From positions 62,001 to 126,000 of the forward strand of contig CAYXBQ010000004.1 of assembly GCA_964463375.1 (NCBI GenBank): a stretch of DNA of 64,000 nt. The letters are read 5' to 3'. This document shows positions 51,572 through 58,843 of this stretch, one piece after another. The position numbers and the translations under genes were made by a program. The notes beneath the pieces are model-generated. The model saw only the letters and a program-made list of their open reading frames with translations, was not told the origin of the DNA and did no database searches. Every line of letters starts with the position of its first letter. Positions within the stretch are counted from its first letter, which is position 1. This DNA comes from UMGS1696 sp964463375 (GTDB lineage: Bacteria; Bacillota; Clostridia; Oscillospirales; CAG-272).

Positions 51572-52303
51572 TCATATAGGAAATACACGAATGCCACCGC
51601 AGTCGAAAAGAGGTCCATCGTAAAGAAACCGGATCGCCTTGCCGTGTAGCAGCGGATGGTTGAAATACCGCTCCCCTTGCATAGGCGTTGGGGTACCGCA
51701 GAGGTAGACGATGTTTCGCCAAACGCCGCCGCAGCCGCCGATAAAGCCGTGGTCGTAGCCGGGGAGACAGATCTCTTCGTAAGGCGCAGGCAGTACCGGG
51801 AGCCCGTGGGACTGTGCCGCCTTGGTGAGAGATGGGTCAGCCGTGAGCAGCACGTCTCCCACCGCAAGTCCACTGCACCCGGCATATCCCTGTGCCACCG
51901 GGATCGGCGTGAGCCCATGCGCCTGTGCCAGTGAAAGGACCTCCGGTGCCAATGCCTCCAGCTTACCAAAGAGGAATTTGCCGCAGACCAATGCGTTCAG
52001 CCCAATGTCGTGGGGGTATCGGTCGCCATGGGGATGGTCTGTCAAGCACAGGCGCAGTCCCGTGTAGGTCAGCAGACGCTCCAGCGGTTCCCCGGCGATG
52101 GCATAATAGGAGCGATAGGTAATGAGCGTGTCCCCCAGTGTGAACAGCAGCATATCCGGGTGGGCTGCGACCGGTGCAGGCAAACACGGGTCCGGCGGCA
52201 GTACAACCACAGCGGCAGCCATGTGTCGCAGTGTTTCCACCGCTTCCTTTGGCATGGTGGCAGAGACTGCGGCTACAAATGCTTTACGTTTCGAATGCGA
52301 CAT
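51572..52303 (-). CDS. DUF6873-like GME-fold protein
   Basis: 243 residues; start at the ATG after AGGAAAA. The centre has RLCLTDHPHGDRYPHDIGLNAL, VPVAQGYAGCSGLAVGDVLLTAD in parts and LPGYDHGFIGGCGGVW, a pattern seen in the uncharacterised DUF6873 group, which is related to the guanidine-modifying enzyme (arginine deiminase) fold. Asp, His and Cys residues in those motifs could form a catalytic set, but no activity is known. Located between rpmB and the IMPase gene. Family call by memory of the pattern. Confidence 0.6.
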   Translation of the reverse strand: MSHSKRKAFVAAVSATMPKEAVETLRHMAAAVVVLPPDPCLPAPVAAHPDMLLFTLGDTLITYRSYYAIAGEPLERLLTYTGLRLCLTDHPHGDRYPHDIGLNALVCGKFLFGKLEALAPEVLSLAQAHGLTPIPVAQGYAGCSGLAVGDVLLTADPSLTKAAQSHGLPVLPAPYEEICLPGYDHGFIGGCGGVWRNIVYLCGTPTPMQGERYFNHPLLHGKAIRFLYDGPLFDCGGIRVFPI

Positions 52304-52321
52304 ACATTTTCCTAAAAAGTG

Positions 52322-52350
52322 AAAACTCCCTGACACGAGGCCGGGGAGCT
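52322..52350 (-). terminator. Terminator after rpmB
   Basis: Minus-strand stem AGCTCCC / GGGAGT with four T. Moderate strength, so some read-through into the DUF6873 gene is likely. Confidence 0.6.
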
Positions 52351-52367
52351 TTGGATCCGATATTCAC

Positions 52368-52553
52368 TTATACGCGGGTTACCTTGCCGGAACGCAGGCA
52401 GCGAGAGCAAACGTTCACAGTTACGTGAGAACCGTCTACTACAGCCTTTACCTTACGGATGTTGGGCTTCCAGGATCTGTTGGTCTTCCGGTTGGAGTGA
52501 GAAACATTGTGCCCAAAAGTAACACCCTTGCCGCAAATACAGCACTTAGCCAT
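52368..52553 (-). CDS. rpmB: 50S ribosomal protein L28
   Basis: 61 residues; start at the ATG after GGAGGTATAC. Sequence AKCCICGKGVTFGHNVSHSNRKTNRSW and VNVCSRCLRSGKVTRV fits L28 from Firmicutes. Both CxxC pairs (CCIC, CSRC) are kept, so this is the zinc-binding form. A good promoter lies at 52610-52639. It is divergent from the toxin RNA promoter, 200 bp away. Confidence 0.96.
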   Translation of the reverse strand: MAKCCICGKGVTFGHNVSHSNRKTNRSWKPNIRKVKAVVDGSHVTVNVCSRCLRSGKVTRV

Positions 52554-52609
52554 TGCTAGTATACCTCCGTCTATCGTTTTCTCGGATACTAAAATCAATC
52601 AACATAGAA

Positions 52610-52639
52610 TATTATAGCACACCCCTTTCGAAATTGCAA
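52610..52639 (-). promoter_or_regulatory. Sigma-A promoter of rpmB
   Basis: Minus strand TTGCAA (52634-52639), 18-bp spacer, TATAAT (52610-52615). Confidence 0.8.
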
Positions 52640-52751
52640 GAGGGGACACACATTTTTTTGGAGAAAATTTTGCTTTTTTTTGCGGGAGATTCGTATATAT
52701 TGATGTGTGCCGTATCCTGGACGAGGGGAGACATGATTTTTGCAAAAGTCC

Positions 52752-52780
52752 TTGACAAAATGGGGCGTATGTGCTATACT
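52752..52780 (+). promoter_or_regulatory. Strong promoter of the repeat RNA / MazF-like toxin locus
   Basis: TTGACA (52752-52757), 17-bp spacer, TATACT (52775-52780). Confidence 0.85.
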
Positions 52781-52786
52781 ATCTAC

Positions 52787-52889
52787 ATAAGGTATATTCG
52801 GCTGAAGAGGCCACCTTGTATATCATTAGACCGAAGAGGTCATCCGGGTCTCCCGGCACAGGTCATGGTTCATTCCTATGACCTTTTTT
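52787..52889 (+). ncRNA. Candidate RNA antitoxin (type III-like) upstream of a MazF-like toxin
   Basis: About 103 nt. Two diverged repeat units begin with GTATAT (52792 and 52818). Each holds a hairpin with loop GAAGA: stem GGCT/GGCC (52800-52812) and GACC/GGTC (52829-52841); the stems differ by compensatory changes while the loop is identical. A third hairpin CCGGG-TCT-CCCGG follows (52844-52856), then a Rho-independent terminator AGGTCAT / ATGACCT (52860-52884) with six T. The toxin gene starts 21 bases after the T-run. This promoter-repeats-terminator-toxin order is that of type III toxin-antitoxin loci, where the RNA both neutralises and is cut by the toxin. Inference; a plain attenuating leader is the alternative. 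Confidence 0.6.
52860..52889 (+). terminator. Terminator between the repeat RNA and the toxin gene
   Basis: AGGTCAT-GG / CC-T-ATGACCT, six T (52884-52889). It would let a minority of transcripts reach the toxin gene. Confidence 0.85.
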
Positions 52890-52909
52890 CGTGCAGAAAG
52901 AGGCAAAAA

Positions 52910-53515
52910 ATGAAAAAATTTATCGAATCTATCTCCCGATTGAATACTGTAGCTTTATCTGCCACGGATGATGAGATCGATCGATGCGCCGAAGCAGATA
53001 TATTTTGGTCGCAGCACAAAGAAGGAAACACAAATATCCGCTCCGTCCGGAAGGGGGGGATCTATCAATTCGAATTTGGTAAAAATTACAAGCCGGAGAT
53101 GGCTTACGAGCATCGGGGGCTGATCATTGGTATTTCCAAAAAGCTGCTATATGTATTGCCGATATATACATACAAGCCGGATCCAAAGGAGGAACCGCCC
53201 CTGCATATACAGGACAACCCACATGGGAACAGTATATTTTATTTACTGAAGAAGCAAGAGTATACATTTTTGCGCCATGATTCCGTCATAAAGCTGAACG
53301 ACATGCGTACAGTAAGCAGATCCAGGATCAAGTATGCACACAATGCAGCTATCTCCCCCAGCTCCTCCACCTATGCTTTTATCGAAAATCGGGCATTCCG
53401 GCACTACTTTCCCAGCATTTCCTATGCGTACGACCAGTTGAAAGAAGAACATGCGAAGGCCATGCAGGAAATCGACCGTTTGCAAAAAATCGTTGAAAAA
53501 TCGACGGATGCATGA
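52910..53515 (+). CDS. MazF/PemK-fold toxin-like protein
   Basis: 201 residues from the ATG after AAAGAGG; longer frames run back through the RNA and promoter and are rejected. The core at 47-146 follows the MazF/Kid barrel: RKGGIYQFEFGKNYKPEM, HRGLIIGISKKLLYVLPIYT, and the hallmark end VIKLNDMRTVSRSRI, which mirrors the QIRTIDKSRL of MazF. An N-terminal helical arm (1-45) and a C-terminal coiled coil (about 172-197) are additions. MazF and ToxN/CptN share this fold and cut RNA. No protein antitoxin gene is adjacent; the upstream RNA is the candidate antidote. Composition is clearly more AT-rich than neighbours, suggesting transfer. Confidence 0.75.
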   Translation: MKKFIESISRLNTVALSATDDEIDRCAEADIFWSQHKEGNTNIRSVRKGGIYQFEFGKNYKPEMAYEHRGLIIGISKKLLYVLPIYTYKPDPKEEPPLHIQDNPHGNSIFYLLKKQEYTFLRHDSVIKLNDMRTVSRSRIKYAHNAAISPSSSTYAFIENRAFRHYFPSISYAYDQLKEEHAKAMQEIDRLQKIVEKSTDA

Positions 53516-53532
53516 CAACAACGTCCATCACA

Positions 53533-53582
53533 AAGGCAGGCACGCCGCAGCATAAAATGCGACTGTGTCTGCCTTGTTTTTT
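53533..53582. terminator. Bidirectional terminator after the toxin gene
   Basis: AAGGCAG / CTGCCTT with inner GCAC / GTGT, then GTTTTTTT. Confidence 0.75.
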
Positions 53583-53590
53583 ATATATTG

Positions 53591-54790
53591 TCAACCTTCC
53601 ATATCTGCCACAAACTTTTCCAGTATATCCAGTGCCTTTGAGATATGCTCCACCGAATAGGCGTAGGAGATCCGTACAAAGCCTTCGCCGCAGTCTCCAA
53701 AGGCAGAGCCCGGCACCAGTGCCAGCTTGTATTCGTACAGCAGCTTTTCGCAGAAGGCTTCGCTGGTCATGCCGAATTTTGAAATATTCGGGAACACATA
53801 GAACGATCCCTCCGGGTTGAAGCAGTCGATGCCCAGTCCGTGCAGGCCGTTCACCAGATACCGGCGGCGGCGGTTGTATTCGTCCCGCATCATCTCGATG
53901 TCCTTGTCCCCATTGCGCAGTGCCTCCACGGCGGCAAACTGGGACATGGTGGGGGCGCACATGATGGCGTACTGGTGGATCTTCAGCATCTGCTTAGTCA
54001 GGGGAGCCGGTGCGGCTAAGTAGCCCATACGCCAGCCGGTCATGGCATAGGTCTTGGAGAAGCCGCTGGCCACGATGGTCCGTTCCCACATACCGGGCAG
54101 CGAAGCCGGGGACACATGGGTACGGCCATAGGTCAGCTCGCCGTAGATCTCGTCGGACAGCACCAGAATATTGGTACCCCGCAGCACCTCGGCGATGGGT
54201 TCCAGATCCTCTCTTGTCATGATGGCACCGGTGGGGTTACCGGGGAACGGCAGCACCAGCAGCTTGGTTTTCGGCGTGATGGCGGCCTTTAGCTCCTCTG
54301 CGGTGAGCTTGAACTGGTTCTCCTCCTTGGTGGGGATGAACACCGGCACGCCGTGGGCCATTTCGCAGATGGGACCATAGCACACGAAGGAAGGCTGGGG
54401 CACGATGACCTCGTCACCGGGTTCGATGATGGCACGCATGGCAAGGTCGATAGCCTCCGAACCACCCACAGTCACCGTGATCTCCTTCATGGGCTCGTAG
54501 GACAGAGAGAACCGGCGGTTCAGGTAGGCGGCGATCTCCTCCCGCAAGGCAGCCAGACCGGCGTTGGCGGTATAGTAGGTCTTCCCTTTTTCCAGGCTTT
54601 CCATAGCGGCGGTACGGATATGCCAGGGTGTCACGAAGTCGGGTTCGCCCACGGTCAGGGCAGTCACGTCGCTCATGGTGGTGAGCAGGTCAAAGAACTT
54701 CCGAATGCCGGAGGGCTTGATCTCCTGCACCTTGTGGGATAAAATATTTTCGTAATCTAACGTGTATTTGTTTTCGCTGGAAGGGGTCAT
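53591..54790 (-). CDS. Class I/II pyridoxal-phosphate aminotransferase
   Basis: 399 residues. Fold-type I PLP enzyme; PLP lysine in ASGFSKTYAMTGWRMGYLAAP, substrate Arg in EGFVRISYAYS, VGEPDFVTPWHI near the start and VLPFPGNPTGAIM and LVLSDEIYGELTYG in the centre. Motifs suit an aspartate/aromatic or alanine-type aminotransferase; the specific amino acid is not readable. The start overlaps the stop of the Lrp gene by 4 bp, so the regulator and enzyme are coupled, and the regulator probably controls this operon in response to the amino acid. Confidence 0.92.
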   Translation of the reverse strand: MTPSSENKYTLDYENILSHKVQEIKPSGIRKFFDLLTTMSDVTALTVGEPDFVTPWHIRTAAMESLEKGKTYYTANAGLAALREEIAAYLNRRFSLSYEPMKEITVTVGGSEAIDLAMRAIIEPGDEVIVPQPSFVCYGPICEMAHGVPVFIPTKEENQFKLTAEELKAAITPKTKLLVLPFPGNPTGAIMTREDLEPIAEVLRGTNILVLSDEIYGELTYGRTHVSPASLPGMWERTIVASGFSKTYAMTGWRMGYLAAPAPLTKQMLKIHQYAIMCAPTMSQFAAVEALRNGDKDIEMMRDEYNRRRRYLVNGLHGLGIDCFNPEGSFYVFPNISKFGMTSEAFCEKLLYEYKLALVPGSAFGDCGEGFVRISYAYSVEHISKALDILEKFVADMEG

Positions 54791-55263
54791 ACGATATTTC
54801 CTCTTTCGTCCACAGGCATAGCACCGAAGATGAGTCCCTTGTCCTTATAGCGGCGCAGGACAAAATGGGTAGAGGTGGAGGTCACGTCCTCGATGGGGGC
54901 CAGCTTTTCTGCCACGAACAGAGCGACCTCCCGCATGGTCTTGCCTTCGATCATGACCGCCAAATCAAAGGAGCCGGACATGAGGTACAGCGATTCCACC
55001 TCGGTATAGTTATAGATCTTCTCTGCCACATGGTCATAGCCCCGGTCTCTCTGGGGTGTGATCTTCAGCTCGATCAGCGCCGAGACTCTCTCAGAGCCCA
55101 GCTTCTCCCAGTCGATGATGGTCTTGTATCCCTGGATGATGCCATCCTTTTCATAATCCTCGATCATGGTACGAATATCGCCCACTTCTTTATCCAGCAT
55201 CTTTGCCAGCATCTCCGGCGTCAGGCGAGGATCATTTTCCAGCAGTGTCAATAGTTCATTCAT
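54787..55263 (-). CDS. Lrp/AsnC-family transcriptional regulator
   Basis: 158 residues. Winged helix at 1-60 (LLTLLENDPRLTPEMLAKML, MIEDYEKDGIIQGYKTIIDW) and the RAM ligand-binding domain at 70-150 (SALIELKITPQRDRGYDHVAE, VESLYLMSGSFDLAVMIEGKT, VTSTSTHFVLRRYKDKG). Lrp proteins form octamers that sense amino acids. Start after AAGGAAAT. It overlaps the aminotransferase gene, so it is likely a local regulator of amino acid use rather than a global Lrp. Confidence 0.93.
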   Translation of the reverse strand: MNELLTLLENDPRLTPEMLAKMLDKEVGDIRTMIEDYEKDGIIQGYKTIIDWEKLGSERVSALIELKITPQRDRGYDHVAEKIYNYTEVESLYLMSGSFDLAVMIEGKTMREVALFVAEKLAPIEDVTSTSTHFVLRRYKDKGLIFGAMPVDERGNIV

Positions 55264-55382
55264 TTTCGTATTTCCTTTTTATTGTTTATCTGTATACAAG
55301 TCCAGGCAGATCCGAGCAAGGCGACTTCCAACCAGATACAGCGGAAATTCCGCTATACCTGCTCTTGCGAAGCACCGACCTC

Positions 55383-57017
55383 TTACTTTTTGCTCTGCAC
55401 TTTTCCCATGATGTGTTCCAGCGACAGGCCGTACTTTTCGGCGATGTCACGGGCGTAGCTCTTGCCATCCGGCTTGGCACGAAGGATCTTGAAGCTACGG
55501 CTGCCTTCCTGGATCGCTGCCACTAAGTTGTCGATCTTCACGCCACCCTTGGGCAGGCAGGCCGCATTGATCTCGTCTACCGAAGCGGCCAGATCGTGCA
55601 GGTGGGTGGAGAAGATGCCACGGCAACCTACCATGGAGAAGCCTTGCAGCACCTCCGATGCGATGTATGCGCCTTCATAGGAGCCGGTGGAGGACAAAGA
55701 TTCGTCCAACAGCACCAGAGAATCCTCGGTGACGGTCTCGAAAATGGCACCCAGACGGGAGCATTCCTCACCCAGTCGTCCCTTGTCGATGGTGTCCTCA
55801 CTGCCCGTGGGGAAGTGGGTGTAGATCTCGTCGCAGGGGCTGATGACGCATTCGTCGGCGCACACCGGCAGACCCAGCTGTGCCATGACAAAAGCGATAC
55901 CCACGGCGCAGGTGATGACGGATTTCCCGCCACGGTTGGGTCCGGTCAGCACGTAGATCATGCCGTCCACGTCGAAGGTGAAGTCGTTGGGGATCACAGG
56001 CCCGTCCAGCTTGGTGGCCACGATGGGATTGCACAGCGCCTTGGCGGTGAATTTCTTCTCTGCCATGGGTGCAATGACGGGGGAACACAGGTGGCAGCCC
56101 TTGGCTTGCAGCTTTTGCAGCAGCTCCGTTGCCTTGGTGACGAATTCGATCTCCGGCATCAGGCGAATGAGGAAGTCGGTGTTTTCCAGCACGTACATCT
56201 GGATGACCTTTTTCCATGCCTTGATGGAGGAGCGGAACACGTCCCCGATGGCGGTATTGAAGGCGTTTGCCAGCGCCATCTGCTGGTTGTCGGACTGGCC
56301 TTTTTTGAAGGGGATCAGGGGTGCGATGCAGGTCATTTCGTCCGACTTAAAGTCCAGGCGGAGCATTTTGTCCAGCAGCTCCCCGGACTTGAAATATTCG
56401 TTATTCATGGACAGCACGCCCGCCTTTTCGGCGCGCAGCTGTGCGTCTAGGTTCACGCCGATGGTGATGGACTTGATCTCCCGGACACGAGAGGTCAGCT
56501 CGGTCAGGCGTTGGTTCAGGTCCTTGTAGTAGGGGCTGGCGGTGAGGGTATTGATCCGTTCGGCCAATCTGCGGAAGGCGGTGCTTTGGAAGTTCGGTGC
56601 CATAGGCAGCAGCCGTTCCTTCAGCAGCTCCAACAAGGAGGTATACAGCTCTACTTCTGTAATGCTATAGAGATACGCTTCGGTGGAGGCAGCGGAATCG
56701 GCCCCCATGCGGCGCAGCTCGGTGATGTCGTTGAGGAAGGGGATCATTTTGAGGAGCACCTGGGTCAGCTCCGGGTTGGCGATCAGGTCAGCGAAGGTGC
56801 TTTGGCGATAGAGGATGACCTCGGGGTCAGCGGTATAGAAGGAGCCGAAGTCGCAGCTTTTGAGGTCCATCAGGTAATAGAGCTCCAGCTGTTCGGCGGT
56901 GGTCTGGCTCATGCGAGCGATCTCCTCACCGGCGGCATGTCGGCGCAGGCTATCGGCATCGGGATAGAGCAGACTGATGTCCGAGGTATCGATAAGAGGT
57001 GCTGTATGTTCAGACAT
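55383..57017 (-). CDS. MutS-like ATPase (lacking the mismatch-binding domain)
   Basis: 544 residues, much shorter than MutS. The C-terminal ATPase is complete: Walker A GPNRGGKS in YVLTGPNRGGKSVITCAVG, Walker B SLVLLDESLSST, the following THLHDLAASVD switch and the dimer segment. The first 330 residues are helical levers and clamp like MutS domains III-IV, but there is no domain I. Proteins of this group are not for mismatch repair; MutS2-like roles in recombination control or rescue of stalled ribosomes have been proposed for relatives, but no Smr nuclease is attached here. Start after AAAGGAC; own promoter at 57059. Confidence 0.85.
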   Translation of the reverse strand: MSEHTAPLIDTSDISLLYPDADSLRRHAAGEEIARMSQTTAEQLELYYLMDLKSCDFGSFYTADPEVILYRQSTFADLIANPELTQVLLKMIPFLNDITELRRMGADSAASTEAYLYSITEVELYTSLLELLKERLLPMAPNFQSTAFRRLAERINTLTASPYYKDLNQRLTELTSRVREIKSITIGVNLDAQLRAEKAGVLSMNNEYFKSGELLDKMLRLDFKSDEMTCIAPLIPFKKGQSDNQQMALANAFNTAIGDVFRSSIKAWKKVIQMYVLENTDFLIRLMPEIEFVTKATELLQKLQAKGCHLCSPVIAPMAEKKFTAKALCNPIVATKLDGPVIPNDFTFDVDGMIYVLTGPNRGGKSVITCAVGIAFVMAQLGLPVCADECVISPCDEIYTHFPTGSEDTIDKGRLGEECSRLGAIFETVTEDSLVLLDESLSSTGSYEGAYIASEVLQGFSMVGCRGIFSTHLHDLAASVDEINAACLPKGGVKIDNLVAAIQEGSRSFKILRAKPDGKSYARDIAEKYGLSLEHIMGKVQSKK

Positions 57018-57058
57018 TTTCTATATTGTCCTTTCCAACATAAATCCGTATTCGTATT

Positions 57059-57087
57059 ATTATACCGCATCTATGCCCAAGATGCAA
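57059..57087 (-). promoter_or_regulatory. Sigma-A promoter of the MutS-like gene
   Basis: Minus strand TTGCAT (57082-57087), 17-bp spacer, TATAAT (57059-57064). Confidence 0.82.
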
Positions 57088-57129
57088 GTGGGAAATTATG
57101 AATTCTTTTTCAAACCGGCGTGGGGGTTC

Positions 57130-57273
57130 TCAACTGGCGTTGGGCTGGTTTTTGTACTGGCGTACGGCTTGCTGACGGATTTTTCTCCGATACCAATCGG
57201 AAAACCCCACGGAATCAAAAGCCGTACACCAGAACAAATCCCAAAGGGGACAAGTTCACTGTAAGTGAATGTT
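57130..57273. repeat. Dispersed repeat, copy A (inverted relative to copy B)
   Basis: Its reverse complement shares with 61758-61945 the blocks CACTTACAG-GA--TTGTCCCCTTT, TTTGGG-TTTG---CTGG and CCGTACGCCAGTACA, in the same order. Internally CTGG-GTACGGCTT and AAGCCGTAC-CCAG form a long hairpin (57157-57232) with CCGAT / ATCGG near its tip. The repeat reaches into the next gene and encodes its last few residues (about FNIHLQ). Confidence 0.6.
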
Positions 57274-58818
57274 GAATTCCCTTACCCCCCACAGGCGCAC
57301 CATCGTCAGCATCGCCTGCTCCCTTGTGTACCCTGTCAAGGGCGAAAATTTCGTTTCCGATACGCCGCCCATCACGGCCTTGCCGCTCTCGCTCACCAGC
57401 GACGACGTGTACAGGATCCCTATGGCGGCCCAGTCGGCGGCTTCTCCCATGTCCGCAAAGCGCATCGGTTCGTCTCCCATCTCGATCCCCAGCACCTGTG
57501 CGGCTCGCATCAGCATCGCGGCGGCCTCCTGCCTGGTGATCGGGGACTGCGGGTCGAATATGCCATTTCCACGCCCGTTCACGATCCCCAATGCGTTGGC
57601 TGCCAGGATCGCCGTGCTGTCTGCCGCTGCCACATCCGTGAACGTCGCCGGATCGGTGGTCACGCCCTTTGCTGTCAACAGTGCTTCTATGCTCGCACTA
57701 TTTGTTTTGCTCACCAGCATCGTCATGAGCAGTGTGCAGAAATCGCCACGGGTGATCTGCTCTGTGTACCGTTCCTGCTGGGATAGCGGGATCAGCTCCT
57801 TTTCCAGTGCCGTGCGCACCTCTGCCATCGCCCAATCGCTTGGCGTATCTGCGGCTTCGGCGGCACATGGCAGCTGTAGGATCAGGTGGCTTCGGGACAG
57901 GTAGTCCAGGGTGGCATCAAAGTACATCCAGCCGCTGGCACTTTCCTTCGTCTTTTGGCCGTTCACGTACCGGTTGGAGCTGTCCCAGGTGGGGTCCATG
58001 TGGATCCAGCGGCCGTTCACCCACGCAGCGGCATGGGCATGGTTGATGATGCCGATCTTGTCCTCTGTCGCCAGAAGTGCCTGGGTATCCTCGCTGGACA
58101 CGTATCCGTCCGACCCATCTCCGGCGCTCCAGGTGTGTACCTGCATACAGGGGATCCCCACCGCACGGCAAAGATCCACCAGCAGATTCGTGTACCCTTC
58201 GCACACAGTATATCCGTTTGCCAGCACCTCCGCAGCCGTCAGCGGCAGAGACCCATCGGTGCCTGTGCCATAGTACAGATTCTCCGCCACCCAGCCATAC
58301 AGCTTTTGCAGCCGGGCATAGTCGTCCGCTTCCGTTCCCACGATCTCCCACGCCTTGGCAGCCACGGTGGGATCCACATCCCCCAGACAATCGCCGGGAT
58401 TGACCCATGTGGTCTCCCAAATGCGCTGGTTGTGGCCATAGGCATCGGTGTCCTCGATCTGCCAGCCAGCGGCGGTCTTATGCAGCTTCACCGTGCGCCA
58501 GAGGTAGCTCCAGAACATTTCGGCCCCGTTTTGCCGGGTGTAGATCGTCACCTCTCGATCCCCATCCCCCTGCAAATGCACAGTGTACTGAAAGGCCTGA
58601 CCGCTTTGGGCAGAGAGGACCTTATTCTCCTCCCCCACATGGATCCACACCGCATCCATATTCGTATGCCGGATCGCCCCGGACACCGTGCAGGTATCGC
58701 CGTCCACCGCAATGGTCACGCCGCCGTTCGGCAGGTTGGAGGTGGTCAGAGATGCCGCAGCGGCTGTGGGCAGTGCAAGCAGTGCCGCCAGCAGCACCGC
58801 AGATAAAAATCGTTTCAT
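57256..58818 (-). CDS. Secreted transglutaminase-like protein with SLH repeats
   Basis: 520 residues. Signal peptide MKRFLSAVLLAALLALPTAAAA. Beta-rich domain at 25-115, then a transglutaminase core with C206 in GYTVCEGYTNLLVDLC, H262 in INHAHAAAWVNGRW and D275 in HMDPTWDS. Residues 335-520 are three SLH-type repeats (EQITRGDFCTLLMTML; SPITRQEAAAMLMRAAQ; SPLTGYTREQAMLTMVRLWG) that dock to wall polymers. So it is held on the cell surface and may act as a protease or cross-linking enzyme. Start after AGAGGAGA. The C-terminal residues come from the dispersed repeat copy A. It lies 25 bp after the FAD oxidoreductase gene, so they may share a transcript. Confidence 0.85.
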   Translation of the reverse strand: MKRFLSAVLLAALLALPTAAAASLTTSNLPNGGVTIAVDGDTCTVSGAIRHTNMDAVWIHVGEENKVLSAQSGQAFQYTVHLQGDGDREVTIYTRQNGAEMFWSYLWRTVKLHKTAAGWQIEDTDAYGHNQRIWETTWVNPGDCLGDVDPTVAAKAWEIVGTEADDYARLQKLYGWVAENLYYGTGTDGSLPLTAAEVLANGYTVCEGYTNLLVDLCRAVGIPCMQVHTWSAGDGSDGYVSSEDTQALLATEDKIGIINHAHAAAWVNGRWIHMDPTWDSSNRYVNGQKTKESASGWMYFDATLDYLSRSHLILQLPCAAEAADTPSDWAMAEVRTALEKELIPLSQQERYTEQITRGDFCTLLMTMLVSKTNSASIEALLTAKGVTTDPATFTDVAAADSTAILAANALGIVNGRGNGIFDPQSPITRQEAAAMLMRAAQVLGIEMGDEPMRFADMGEAADWAAIGILYTSSLVSESGKAVMGGVSETKFSPLTGYTREQAMLTMVRLWGVREFNIHLQ

Positions 58819-58843
58819 AGAATCTCCTCTTTGGGATCGTAGT

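Noticed and set aside
52553..52909. Upstream extension of the MazF-like protein by about 119 codons
   Set aside because: It would read through the promoter, the hairpin RNA and the terminator, and has no ribosome site; the ATG at 52910 has one.
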